From the NCBI GenBank assembly GCA_041558415.1, contig JBFFEY010000051.1, positions 1 through 21,794 of the forward strand: DNA of 21,794 nt, in the 5' to 3' direction. The stretch is from SG8-39 sp041558415. GTDB taxonomy: Bacteria > Pseudomonadota > Gammaproteobacteria > Burkholderiales > SG8-39. Position 1 is the stretch's first letter. Each line of letters begins with the position of its first letter. The notes below the pieces were generated by a model that had not been told where the DNA came from, did not search any database, and was given only the letters and a program-made list of their open reading frames with translations. Position numbers and translations under genes: made by a program. Positions 14,715 to 21,247 of the stretch are shown here, one piece after another.

Positions 14715-14966
14715 ATGTCGGTGAAATTCAAGCTCGCGCCGCGCGCCAGCAAGAAGAACGTCGCGCGCGCGCTCGACGCGCTCGCCGACGAAGGCCTCAA
14801 GGCCGACCAGATGTTCCCGCGCCAGACGCGCCCGGCACTCAGGCGCCTGTACGTCATCCGCTCGCCGAAGGCCGACGTTCGCAAGGTGAAACGGGTTCTC
14901 GCCGCGCTGGAAGTCGCCGTTGAGTACGTCGAAGCGGGCATAAGTCGCAAAACGATGGCGAGCTGA
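14715..14966 (+). CDS. Small stand-alone protein resembling an S8 propeptide (I9-like)
   Basis: This 83-residue protein has no assigned family that I can name. Its C-terminal half reads YVIRSPKADVRKVKRVLAAL (46-65) then EVAVEYVEAG (66-75). This parallels the end of the propeptide in the second protease (YNVIELEEKQVSAETLRRI, then RAVAFVER), and the general I9/fervidolysin-type ending with VEYVE. The N-terminal half (FKLAPRASKKNVARALDALADEG) could be the first strand and helix of the same ferredoxin-like fold. It lies 8 bases after the protease stop, has no ribosome site, and follows a TATAAT. I infer a trans-acting propeptide, inhibitor or chaperone for one or both proteases. It is basic and lacks a signal peptide. 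Confidence 0.75.
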   Translation: MSVKFKLAPRASKKNVARALDALADEGLKADQMFPRQTRPALRRLYVIRSPKADVRKVKRVLAALEVAVEYVEAGISRKTMAS

Positions 14967-14986
14967 GGCGGCGTCGCCGTCCCGCC

Positions 14987-15023
14987 TCACCCATACGGGT
15001 GAGCTCCTCACCCGTATGGGCGA
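14987..15023. promoter_or_regulatory. Two tandem TCACCC-N4-GGGTGA sites, likely operators
   Basis: TCACCCATACGGGTGA at 14987-15002 and TCACCCGTATGGGCGA at 15008-15023 are dyad-symmetric sites 21 bases apart, two helical turns. Together they also contain a 14-bp perfect inverted repeat (14990-15003 with 15007-15020) able to form a hairpin with a 3-base loop. No T-tract follows, so a terminator is less likely. A TAGAGT at 15047-15052 is a plausible -10, which places the site centres near -43 and -64 of the resulting start, typical of activator sites. The cognate regulator is unknown. Confidence 0.6.
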
Positions 15024-15046
15024 AATACCTTTGTCCTAGTCGGGGA

Positions 15047-15052
15047 TAGAGT
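15047..15052 (+). promoter_or_regulatory. Candidate -10 for the PhoD-like gene
   Basis: TAGAGT matches the -10 consensus at four of six positions. The expected -35 window (15024-15029) is poor and directly abuts the second dyad site, as expected for an activator-dependent promoter. Confidence 0.35.
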
Positions 15053-15104
15053 CGCCGTTCGCGCGTGCCCCGGGCCGCGCGCCGTAACCGCGACTTTTAC
15101 CTGC

Positions 15105-16022
15105 ATGGACCAAGGCTTGAAGATCGCTTTTGCCGCTTGCATGCGACGGGAGGCCATCCCGCAGCAGACGGTGTGGCGCGACGTGCTCGCCGCCGAGCCC
15201 GACTGCCTGTTGCTGCTCGGCGACTTGATCTACATGGATTACGGCCTGCCGCTGCTCTCGCGCGAGCCGCCGGGCACGCCGCGCGAGTACAGCCTGGTCA
15301 AGTTCCGCCAGATCATGGAGGCCAAGTACCGCGCGCAGTGGGACGAGCCCGACTTCCGCCGGCTGGTCGAGGCGATGCGCGCCAAGCATGGCGTTTTCGC
15401 CACCTGGGGCGACCACGACTTCGCCTGGAACGGCGCCTGCGGCCGCACCGTGCCGAGCGAGACGCGCCAGGTGTCGCGCAAGCTCTTCAACCGCTGGGTC
15501 TACGGTCGCGAGGTCGACGCCGAGATCTACCGCAGCGTCGACTTTCCGCTGGCGCGCGTCATCCTGCTCGACACGCGCTTCTACGCCGAGGACCCGGGGC
15601 CCGAGGCCGAGCTGCTCGGCGCCGCGCAGTGGCGCTTCCTCGAGAAGGCACTGCACCACGACCGCGCCTACACCATCGTCTGCTCGGGCATGACGATCGA
15701 CCAGGGCATGGAAAACTGGTCGCACTACCCACGCGAGCTCGCGCGCCTGCGCAAGCTGCTGGCGCTGCGCCAGCACGTGCTGTTCCTCTCCGGCGACACC
15801 CACGAGAACAGCTTCCGCATGCACAACGGTCCGTCGATCCTCTACGAGTGCACTTCCTCGGGCGCGGCGGTCAACAAGCTGGGGCTGCCCTTCGGCATCG
15901 GCAACCGCAGGAACTGGGGCCTCATCGAGCTCGGCGAGGCCGACGTCGTCGTGCGGTTCAATTCGCGCCGCGGCCACCGGCATCACACCATCGACACGGT
16001 GACCTGGCGCGAGGCGCCCTAG
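15105..16022 (+). CDS. PhoD-like metallophosphatase
   Basis: This 305-residue protein shows the core metal-binding motifs of the alkaline phosphatase D/metallophosphatase fold: GDLIYMDYG (D40, with the family Tyr at 43), WGDHDFAWNGA (D103, H104, D105, N109) and LSGDTHENSF (D231, H233). Family members hydrolyse phosphomono- or diesters using Fe/Ca or other divalent metals. Classic PhoD proteins are exported by Tat and carry an N-terminal Fn3-like domain; this one lacks both a signal peptide and that domain, so it is a compact cytoplasmic version. No clear ribosome site precedes the ATG at 15105, but the frame begins right at the first beta strand. Promoter sites lie upstream at 14987-15052. 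Confidence 0.87.
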   Translation: MDQGLKIAFAACMRREAIPQQTVWRDVLAAEPDCLLLLGDLIYMDYGLPLLSREPPGTPREYSLVKFRQIMEAKYRAQWDEPDFRRLVEAMRAKHGVFATWGDHDFAWNGACGRTVPSETRQVSRKLFNRWVYGREVDAEIYRSVDFPLARVILLDTRFYAEDPGPEAELLGAAQWRFLEKALHHDRAYTIVCSGMTIDQGMENWSHYPRELARLRKLLALRQHVLFLSGDTHENSFRMHNGPSILYECTSSGAAVNKLGLPFGIGNRRNWGLIELGEADVVVRFNSRRGHRHHTIDTVTWREAP

Positions 16023-16086
16023 ATCCTGCCGCAAACGCCCGCGCGCCCCGCGCTGGCACTGGCTCGGACTGTGGCACTGACGGCGC

Positions 16087-16092
16087 TATAGT
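16087..16092 (+). promoter_or_regulatory. TATAGT hexamer 6 bases ahead of the oxidoreductase ATG
   Basis: TATAGT (five of six matches to the -10 consensus) ends 6 bases before the ATG at 16099, so the transcript would begin at or next to the start codon. No ribosome site is visible. Upstream, TGGCACTG occurs twice between about 16054 and 16079. Confidence 0.45.
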
Positions 16093-16098
16093 CGCGTC

Positions 16099-17478
16099 AT
16101 GCCGAAAAACTTCGATGCCATCGTGGTCGGCACCGGCCAGGCCGGTCCGGCGCTCGCCGCGCGCCTGTCGGGCGCCGGCCTGTCCGTCGCCGTCGTGGAG
16201 CGTGCCAAGTTCGGCGGCACCTGCGTCAACAACGGCTGCACCCCCACCAAGACGCTGGTGGCGAGCGCCTACGCCGCGCAGCTCGCGCGGCGCGCCGCCG
16301 AGTACGGCGTCGACACCGGCGGCGCGGTGCGCGTCGACATGCAGAAGGTGAAGGCGAGGAAGGACGCGGTGGCCGGGCGCTCCAGCCAGGGCGTCGAGAA
16401 GTGGATGCGCGGCCTGCAGAACGCGACGGTCATCCAGGGCCACGCGCGCTTCACCGGGCCGCGCACGCTGCGCGTCGGCGACGAAGAGATCAGCGCGGAG
16501 AAGATCTTCCTAAACGTCGGCGCGCGGCCGCTGGTACCGCAGCTGCCCGGCATCGACCAGGTGCCGTTCCTCACCAACGAGTCGATGATGGACATCGACT
16601 TCCTGCCCGAGCACCTGGTGATCGTCGGCGGCAGCTACATCGGCCTGGAGTTCGGCCAGATGTACCGCCGCTTCGGCGCGAAGGTGACGATCGTCGAGCT
16701 GGCGCCGCGCATCATCGCGCGCGAGGACGAGGACGTGTCGCAGGCGGTGCGCGAGGCGCTGGAGGCCGAAGGCGTCGAATTCCGCACCGGCGCCGAGTGC
16801 CTCTCGGCGGCGAGGGACGGCAAGGGCATCGCCCTCGGCCTCGATTGCAAGGAAGGCGCGCCGCGCGTGGCCGGCTCGCACCTGCTGCTCGCGGTGGGCC
16901 GCGTGCCGAACACCGACGAGCTCGGCCTGGAGGCCGCCGGCATCGAGACGGACGAGCGCGGCACCATCGCCGTCGACGATGCCTTGCGCACCACGAACGC
17001 GCAGGTCTGGGCGCTGGGCGACTGCAACGGCAAGGGCGCCTTCACCCACACCGCCTACAACGACTACGAGATCGTCGCCGACAACCTGCTCGCCGGCGCC
17101 GAGCGCTCCTGGCGCGATCGCATCGCCATCTACGGCCTGTTCGTCGATCCGCCGCTCGGGCGCGTCGGCATGAACGCCGCCGAGATCAAGCGCGCCGGCC
17201 TCCAGGCGCTGGTCGGCAAGCGCCCCATGACGCGCGTCTCGCGCGCGGTGGAAAAGGGCGAGACGCGCGGCTTTCTCAAGATCTACGTCGAGGCCGCGTC
17301 GAAGCGCATCCTCGGCGCCTCGCTGCTCGGCACCGGCGCCGACGAGGCGGTGCACTCGCTGGTGGACGCCATCTACGCGCGCACGCCGTACACCGAGCTG
17401 CAGCGCCACGTGCGCATCCACCCCACGGTGAGCGAGCTCATCCCGACCACGCTGGAGTCGCTCGAGGTGCTGGCGTGA
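16099..17478 (+). CDS. FAD-dependent pyridine nucleotide-disulfide oxidoreductase (mercuric reductase-like)
   Basis: This 459-residue class I disulfide oxidoreductase has FAD-binding GTGQAG (11-16), redox cysteines C42 and C47 (GGTCVNNGCTPTK), an NAD(P)-binding GGSYIG region (177-182), a second FAD segment (WALGDCNGKGAFTHTAYND) and the C-terminal H441/E446 dyad (HPTVSELIP). It looks like the mercuric reductase-like branch, but it has no N-terminal metal-binding domain and no C-terminal vicinal cysteines, so it is not a true MerA. It could reduce a small disulfide, quinone or unknown dithiol. The HIT gene overlaps its stop by 4 bases, so they are translationally coupled. A leaderless start is likely (TATAGT 6 bases upstream). 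Confidence 0.93.
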   Translation: MPKNFDAIVVGTGQAGPALAARLSGAGLSVAVVERAKFGGTCVNNGCTPTKTLVASAYAAQLARRAAEYGVDTGGAVRVDMQKVKARKDAVAGRSSQGVEKWMRGLQNATVIQGHARFTGPRTLRVGDEEISAEKIFLNVGARPLVPQLPGIDQVPFLTNESMMDIDFLPEHLVIVGGSYIGLEFGQMYRRFGAKVTIVELAPRIIAREDEDVSQAVREALEAEGVEFRTGAECLSAARDGKGIALGLDCKEGAPRVAGSHLLLAVGRVPNTDELGLEAAGIETDERGTIAVDDALRTTNAQVWALGDCNGKGAFTHTAYNDYEIVADNLLAGAERSWRDRIAIYGLFVDPPLGRVGMNAAEIKRAGLQALVGKRPMTRVSRAVEKGETRGFLKIYVEAASKRILGASLLGTGADEAVHSLVDAIYARTPYTELQRHVRIHPTVSELIPTTLESLEVLA

Positions 17479-17855
17479 GCGAGGCGCCGAAGGACTGCAT
17501 CTTCTGCGCCCCCGAGCGCGAGGTGCTCGCCGAGAACGCGCAGGCCATCGCGGTGTTCGATTCCTACCCGGTCTCGCCGGGGCATGCGCTCATCCTGCCG
17601 CGTCGCCACGTGGTCACGGTGTGGGACCTTTCGGAGGCCGAGTACCTGGCCTGCTACGCGCTGGTGCGCGAGCTCAAGCCCGTCCTCGAGGCGCGCTTCC
17701 GGCCCGACGGCTTCAACGTCGGCGTCAACTGCGGCGAGGCCGCCGGGCAGTCGGTGTGGCACGCGCACATCCACGTCATCCCGCGCTTCGCCGGCGATAC
17801 GCCGTTTCCGAAAGGCGGCGTGCGCCACGTCATCCCGCTCAAGGGCAGCTATTGA
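17475..17855 (+). CDS. HIT family protein
   Basis: This 126-residue histidine triad protein starts with GTG at 17475, overlapping the upstream stop (GTGA). It shows CIFC (C8, C11) near the N-terminus, the SPGHALILPRRH segment, and the triad HAHIH (H96, H98, H100) followed by VIPRF. HIT enzymes are nucleotide hydrolases or transferases acting on dinucleoside polyphosphates or adenosine phosphoramidates. The N-terminal CxxC suggests a zinc-binding member. Coupling to the disulfide oxidoreductase implies coexpression, but a shared pathway is not evident. Confidence 0.94.
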   Translation: MSEAPKDCIFCAPEREVLAENAQAIAVFDSYPVSPGHALILPRRHVVTVWDLSEAEYLACYALVRELKPVLEARFRPDGFNVGVNCGEAAGQSVWHAHIHVIPRFAGDTPFPKGGVRHVIPLKGSY

Positions 17856-17908
17856 ACCGCCCCCCGGGCTGTGGTGCACAATAGCGGCAGCACGCGACGG
17901 GGACGGCC

Positions 17909-18199
17909 ATGTCGACCGAGGAAAAAAGAAAAGAAGAACGCAGCGTGATCGAGCTCCCGCTCGCCTTCGAGGACGGCAAGGGCGTCACGCGCAACCTGTC
18001 GGCCTCGGGCATGTTCTTCTGGACCGACAGCTCGCCGGCGTTCGAGGTCGGCGACCGCGTCAGCATCACGCTGGAAATCGTGCGCTCCGGGCGCAAGATC
18101 CGCCCCAAGTGCCAGGGCGAGATCGTGCGCGTGGAGCCGCGCGGCAAGCAGACCGGGGTCGGGCTGAAGATCGTCGAGCCCGACGAGCCCGCGATCTGA
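17909..18199 (+). CDS. PilZ-domain protein, putative c-di-GMP effector
   Basis: This 96-residue protein is a bare PilZ domain. The RxxxR motif is present as R7-KEE-R11, and N29-LSAS-G34 (NxSxxG type) matches the second c-di-GMP contact. The rest is beta-barrel pattern (VGDRVSITLEI, GVGLKIVEP). Both key motifs are intact, so c-di-GMP binding is plausible. It would relay c-di-GMP to motility, adhesion or secretion, but no such genes are near. GGGGAC ahead of the ATG is a ribosome site. TTGAAC (17852-17857) and CACAAT (17877-17882) could form a weak promoter, with a long 19-base spacer. Confidence 0.9.
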   Translation: MSTEEKRKEERSVIELPLAFEDGKGVTRNLSASGMFFWTDSSPAFEVGDRVSITLEIVRSGRKIRPKCQGEIVRVEPRGKQTGVGLKIVEPDEPAI

Positions 18200-18230
18200 G
18201 CCGCGCGGGCCGATTCGGGCCGGCCGATGT

Positions 18231-18986
18231 CTATTTGGGCCGGCTCATGCGCTCGACGATGTCGGGCGGAATGAAGTTCACCAGCTCGGTCTTGTCGGCC
18301 TCGACCAGCTCGACGTAGCGCTTGACGACATCGACCGGGTCGAACTGGCCGACGGTGATGCGCTGCACCAGCGCGTCCATCGCCTTGACGTCCTCCGGGT
18401 CGGCGGTCTTGCGGTCGAACCAGGGGCCGGGGTCGTTCGCCATGCGGTCGTTGAAGCCGGTGGCGAAGGGGCCCGGGTTGATGAGCGCGACGTCGACGTC
18501 GAAGGCCGAGAGCTCGGCGCGCAGCGCGGTGCCGAAGGCCTGCAGCGCGTGCTTGGTCATGGCGTAGGGGCCCGAGCCGACGCCGGCGCGCCCGCCGGCG
18601 ATCGACGAGACGATGAGGATGCGGCCGGACTTCTTCTTGCGCATCTGCTGCGCCACGCGCTGCGTCACGGCGAAGGTGCCGAAGACGTTGACCTCGAACA
18701 CCTTGCGCAGCCGCTCGAGCGGAATGACGCTCAAGGGGCCGGTCTGCCCCATCGCCGCGTTGGCGATGAACACGTCGAGCTCGTACAGGTCGAGCTTGGC
18801 GAGGTCCTTCGGGTCGGTGATGTCGAGCTTGGCGACCGTCAGCTCGGGGTGGGCCTTGGCGAGCTCGGCGGCCTGGCGGTCGGTCTCGGTGGTGGCGATC
18901 ACGCTGTGGCCGCGCTTGGCGAGCTCGATGGCGGCGCCGAGGCCGAAGCCGCTGCCGGCGCCGGTGATGAGTACGGTTTTGGGCAT
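18231..18986 (-). CDS. Short-chain dehydrogenase/reductase (SDR)
   Basis: This 251-residue classical SDR has TGAGSGFG (8-15) for NAD(P) binding, NAAMG (76-80), structural N100, catalytic S128 in IVSSIAGG, and Y141-x3-K145 (YAMTK). After the active site it continues with NPGPFATGF, as in many oxidoreductases acting on alcohols or ketones. CAGGAG precedes the ATG at 18986. It reads against the PilZ gene, with 31 bases between the stops. The substrate is not predictable. Downstream on the same strand direction, the neighbour upstream is the truncated paralogue at 19004-19207. Confidence 0.94.
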   Translation of the reverse strand: MPKTVLITGAGSGFGLGAAIELAKRGHSVIATTETDRQAAELAKAHPELTVAKLDITDPKDLAKLDLYELDVFIANAAMGQTGPLSVIPLERLRKVFEVNVFGTFAVTQRVAQQMRKKKSGRILIVSSIAGGRAGVGSGPYAMTKHALQAFGTALRAELSAFDVDVALINPGPFATGFNDRMANDPGPWFDRKTADPEDVKAMDALVQRITVGQFDPVDVVKRYVELVEADKTELVNFIPPDIVERMSRPK

Positions 18987-19003
18987 GAGGGTCTACTCCT
19001 GGG

Positions 19004-19207
19004 TTACCTGGCGAGCTTCCTGATCGCCGCCAGGTCGAGCTTACCCTTTGCGCCCCAGCCGCGCGTGCCGGGCAGGACCGATGGGCGAAACTGTTCGTAC
19101 AGCTGGTCGGCCTCGGCGGCGAGCGTGCCGGGCGGGCGCGACTGGGCGAGCGCCTGCATCGCGGCGCGCACCTCCTCCAGCGCGTCGCCGAACCTGGACG
19201 GCTGCAT
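19004..19207 (-). pseudogene. Truncated copy of the gene at 21244-21774
   Basis: The 67-residue frame matches the C-terminal third of the 176-residue protein encoded at 21244-21774 with about 51 of 64 identical residues by my count (for example FGDAL, VRAAMQALA, LYEQFRPSV, GTRGWGAKG, LDLAAIRKLA). The first roughly 110 residues are missing, and a TAG lies in frame four codons upstream of the ATG. No good ribosome site is seen. It is most likely a 5'-deleted duplicate, although a short expressed protein cannot be excluded. Confidence 0.75.
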
Positions 19208-19251
19208 CCGCGCAGCCTAGCGTCTTCGGGAGCGTGAAACCGCGCCGCCGA

Positions 19252-20175
19252 CTAGGCGTCTCTCGCCTTCTCCCTCCTGACCTGATCGAACAAGTGCTTC
19301 GTCTGTTCGTCTGATAACCCGAACTCTTCTCTGAGCCTGTCGAGGATTCGTCGTTCTTTCTCGTCAATCTTGCCGTCGGAGAGTGCCTTGCGGATCTCGT
19401 CTTCAAATATGACCTTCTTGCGAGCCATCTGGTTGGTGAACGCACTGGCCACGATGCCTGTCAACATCGCCACGATGCTCACGCCGAGAAAGGCGGTAAA
19501 GACCGAGATCACTTTTCCGATCGATGTGACGGGTGATACGTCCCCATAACCGACCGTCGTAAGCGTAATGAATGCCCAGTACATTGCATGGGGAATTGAG
19601 GAGAACTTTTCAGGTTGGTATTCGTTCTCGGCATAGAACATGATTGATGAAGTGAGCACCAGGGCCAGCAGGAGTAGATAGGAGGCGGCCGCGAACGATC
19701 TGCGCTCTTGCCATATGGCGCTGAAGAGGTCCTCGAGCGCGGTTGAGTAATGCGAGAGCTTGAACACGCGCATCAGCCTGAGGATGCGCAGTACCCGCAG
19801 ATCGAGCCCGGGGAAAAGCACCTGAAGGTAAAACGGCAGGATGGCGACAAGGTCGACGATGCCATGGAAACTCAGGGCATAGCGCACACTGCCATTCCTC
19901 AGCCCCATTCTGCCGTCGTAGCGCAATGCCCCGTTTGCCCAAAGGCGAAGTCCATACTCAACGGTGAAAATAGCCACGCTAATCAACTCGAAATTATCGA
20001 ACCAGGCCCGGTAGTGGCTGTAAACCGTCCCCACGGATTCCAGGACCACCGCGACGATATTGAGCAGGACCAAAGTCAATATCGAGATATCGACGAGCCT
20101 GCCTTTAAAATCGCCGACTTCGCTTTTCTCGAGCAATAAAAGCATGCGGTACCTGATGCTTGACGTCTCTGACAT
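19252..20175 (-). CDS. Voltage-gated potassium channel-like protein
   Basis: This 307-residue six-helix ion channel has an S4 helix with basic residues every third position (R127, R130, R133, R136, K139 in RVLRILRLMRVFKL) and a potassium selectivity filter TVGYGD at 207-212 between S5 and S6. It is therefore a bacterial Kv-type channel in the inner membrane. The C-terminal cytosolic part (about 252-307) is charged and helical, with EDEIRKALSDGKIDEKERRIL resembling a TerB- or EF-hand-like helical segment. GAGGA precedes the ATG at 20175, better than the longer frame to 20268. Base composition is clearly lower in GC than its neighbours, which suggests horizontal acquisition. Confidence 0.93.
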   Translation of the reverse strand: MSETSSIRYRMLLLLEKSEVGDFKGRLVDISILTLVLLNIVAVVLESVGTVYSHYRAWFDNFELISVAIFTVEYGLRLWANGALRYDGRMGLRNGSVRYALSFHGIVDLVAILPFYLQVLFPGLDLRVLRILRLMRVFKLSHYSTALEDLFSAIWQERRSFAAASYLLLLALVLTSSIMFYAENEYQPEKFSSIPHAMYWAFITLTTVGYGDVSPVTSIGKVISVFTAFLGVSIVAMLTGIVASAFTNQMARKKVIFEDEIRKALSDGKIDEKERRILDRLREEFGLSDEQTKHLFDQVRREKARDA

Positions 20176-20287
20176 GACTTTTGATTCCTCACGCTGATGG
20201 TCTTGATCACGGGCCGCTCGAATGACCGCGGTGGATTGCGGACAATCGGCAGGCAGAGAGCGCCACATGGCCTCTTTTCCCGCCTGA

Positions 20288-20304
20288 TATTATTTACCGT
20301 AAGG
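20288..20304 (+). promoter_or_regulatory. Candidate -10 (TATTAT) and ribosome site (AAGG) for the XRE gene
   Basis: TATTAT at 20288-20293 lies in the most AT-rich stretch of this gap, and AAGG at 20301-20304 sits 5 bases before the GTG at 20310. This pair supports the GTG start and a very short leader. No clear -35 is seen. Confidence 0.4.
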
Positions 20305-20309
20305 CCCTT

Positions 20310-20645
20310 GTGCGGCGCGCTTGCAGCCGCGGCCGGGATCGATCTTGGCGCCAAGCGCCGTTGATCGACCCGAAACAGGCCGCAACCGGGCGCGCGCTCG
20401 CCATGCTCGCCGAGATGCCGCTGCAGGAGCTGCGCCTGGCGCGCGGCCTTTCCCAGGAAGCGCTCGCCGCGACCCTCAAGGTACGCCAGGCAAGCATTTC
20501 CAAGCTCGAGCGGCGCACCGACATGTACATCAGCACGCTGCGCTCGCACATCCGCGCGATGGGCAGCGAGCCGGAGATCGTCGCCCGGTTTCCCGACGGG
20601 GAGGTCAGGATCTCGAACTTCGAGGAGGTGGAAGAAGAGCAATAG
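20310..20645 (+). CDS. XRE-family helix-turn-helix protein, HigA-like antitoxin without a toxin
   Basis: This is a 111-residue protein from the GTG at 20310. The helix-turn-helix lies in MPLQELRLARGLSQEALAA (about 36-54) and VRQASISKLERR, and the C-terminal part (TDMYISTLRSHIRAMGSEPEI, then ARFPDGEVRISNF) is the conserved tail of HigA-type antitoxins that also binds DNA. Homologues I recall begin with a Met-Ser-Pro-Glu type segment; here the corresponding part is LIDPKQAAT and the first 17 residues look unrelated, so the N-terminus may be damaged or the start may be later (ATG at 20403). No HigB-like toxin gene lies on either side, so this is an orphan or remnant. Confidence 0.82.
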   Translation: MRRACSRGRDRSWRQAPLIDPKQAATGRALAMLAEMPLQELRLARGLSQEALAATLKVRQASISKLERRTDMYISTLRSHIRAMGSEPEIVARFPDGEVRISNFEEVEEEQ

Positions 20646-20863
20646 GCTCGCGCTTGCCCCGGCAGTAGGCGCTCGCGTAGCGGGCCGCCAGCGGTGCGGG
20701 AGCGCGGCGCACTACAGCGGAACCCAGGATGACCCAGACCAACCAGCCCCGGCCGTTGAGGCTCATGGTCTAGCAGCTTTGCCGCCGCGGGCACGGAAGG
20801 CTTCGCGACTACCCGCACATCGGCGGTCCCGGCGCGTTTCGCTACATCCTCACGGTCGAGGCA
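20646..20863. other. Gap of 218 bases holding a possible extended 5' end of the next gene
   Basis: No promoter or RNA gene is convincing here. The stretch CGCTCGCGTAGCGGGCCGCC-like at about 20668-20705 has short GC-rich inverted repeats. From the ATG at 20729 (preceded by CAGG) a reading frame runs in phase with the next gene, MTQTNQPRPLRLMV, then hits TAG at 20771-20773, and continues without further stops (PHIGGPGAFRYILTVEA) into the gene at 20864. Confidence 0.6.
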
Positions 20864-21247
20864 ATGCCGCGCATGCCCAGCCTGCCCGCGTCCCGCACGC
20901 TCACCGTCTGGGAGTCGCTGGGCTTCGACGAACGGCCGCTGCCCTGGCAAAAGCCGGCCGACGACACGCCGGCGCAGCTGGCGAGCGCGTTCATCCGGAA
21001 GTACCGCGCGCTCGCCATGGCCGCGCGCGGCGAAGACGCGTCCGGCGTCGCGAAATGGCTGGACGACGTGATCGAAGCGACCCAGCCGGATGGGTACTTC
21101 GTTCTCTGGCGCGACGCGTTCAACCCGGAAAATCCCATGGCCACGCTCTTCGATGGCGATGCGGAGAGCAAAGAGATCCCCGCCTGGCCGGGCTTTCGAT
21201 ATCCGATTCCGGTCCGAGCGCTAAACAGCGTCGCCGACGAAAACTAG
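20864..21247 (+). CDS. Uncharacterised protein, possibly 5'-disrupted
   Basis: I do not recognise this 127-residue protein. It is soluble, with no signal peptide and no clear metal motifs. Notable segments are TLTVWESLGFDERPLPWQKP, AFIRKYRALAMAARG, KWLDDVIEATQPDGYFVLWRD and FRYPIPVRAL. Reading upstream, the same frame stays open for 30 codons to a TAG at 20771-20773 and, past that, to an ATG at 20729; the intervening translation looks protein-like. The real gene could therefore start at 20729 and be interrupted by an amber codon, or start here. GAGG lies 2-3 bases before this ATG, which is too close to be ideal. Its stop overlaps the convergent gene's stop by 4 bases. Confidence 0.6.
   Translation: MPRMPSLPASRTLTVWESLGFDERPLPWQKPADDTPAQLASAFIRKYRALAMAARGEDASGVAKWLDDVIEATQPDGYFVLWRDAFNPENPMATLFDGDAESKEIPAWPGFRYPIPVRALNSVADEN

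Noticed and set aside
11732..14966. A known antiphage defence system based on proteases
   Set aside because: No nucleotide-sensing, pore-forming, NTPase or nuclease partner is present, and there are no defence-island neighbours.
14990..15020. Rho-independent terminator of the protease operon
   Set aside because: The 14-bp stem lacks a following T-tract; the two-site symmetry and 21-base spacing fit operators better, though a dual role is possible.
16099..17478. Mercury resistance (merA)
   Set aside because: No N-terminal heavy-metal domain, no C-terminal vicinal cysteines and no mer genes nearby.
19252..20268. A longer potassium channel starting at 20268
   Set aside because: The extra 31 residues are not channel-like, and the ATG at 20175 has a good GAGGA ribosome site.
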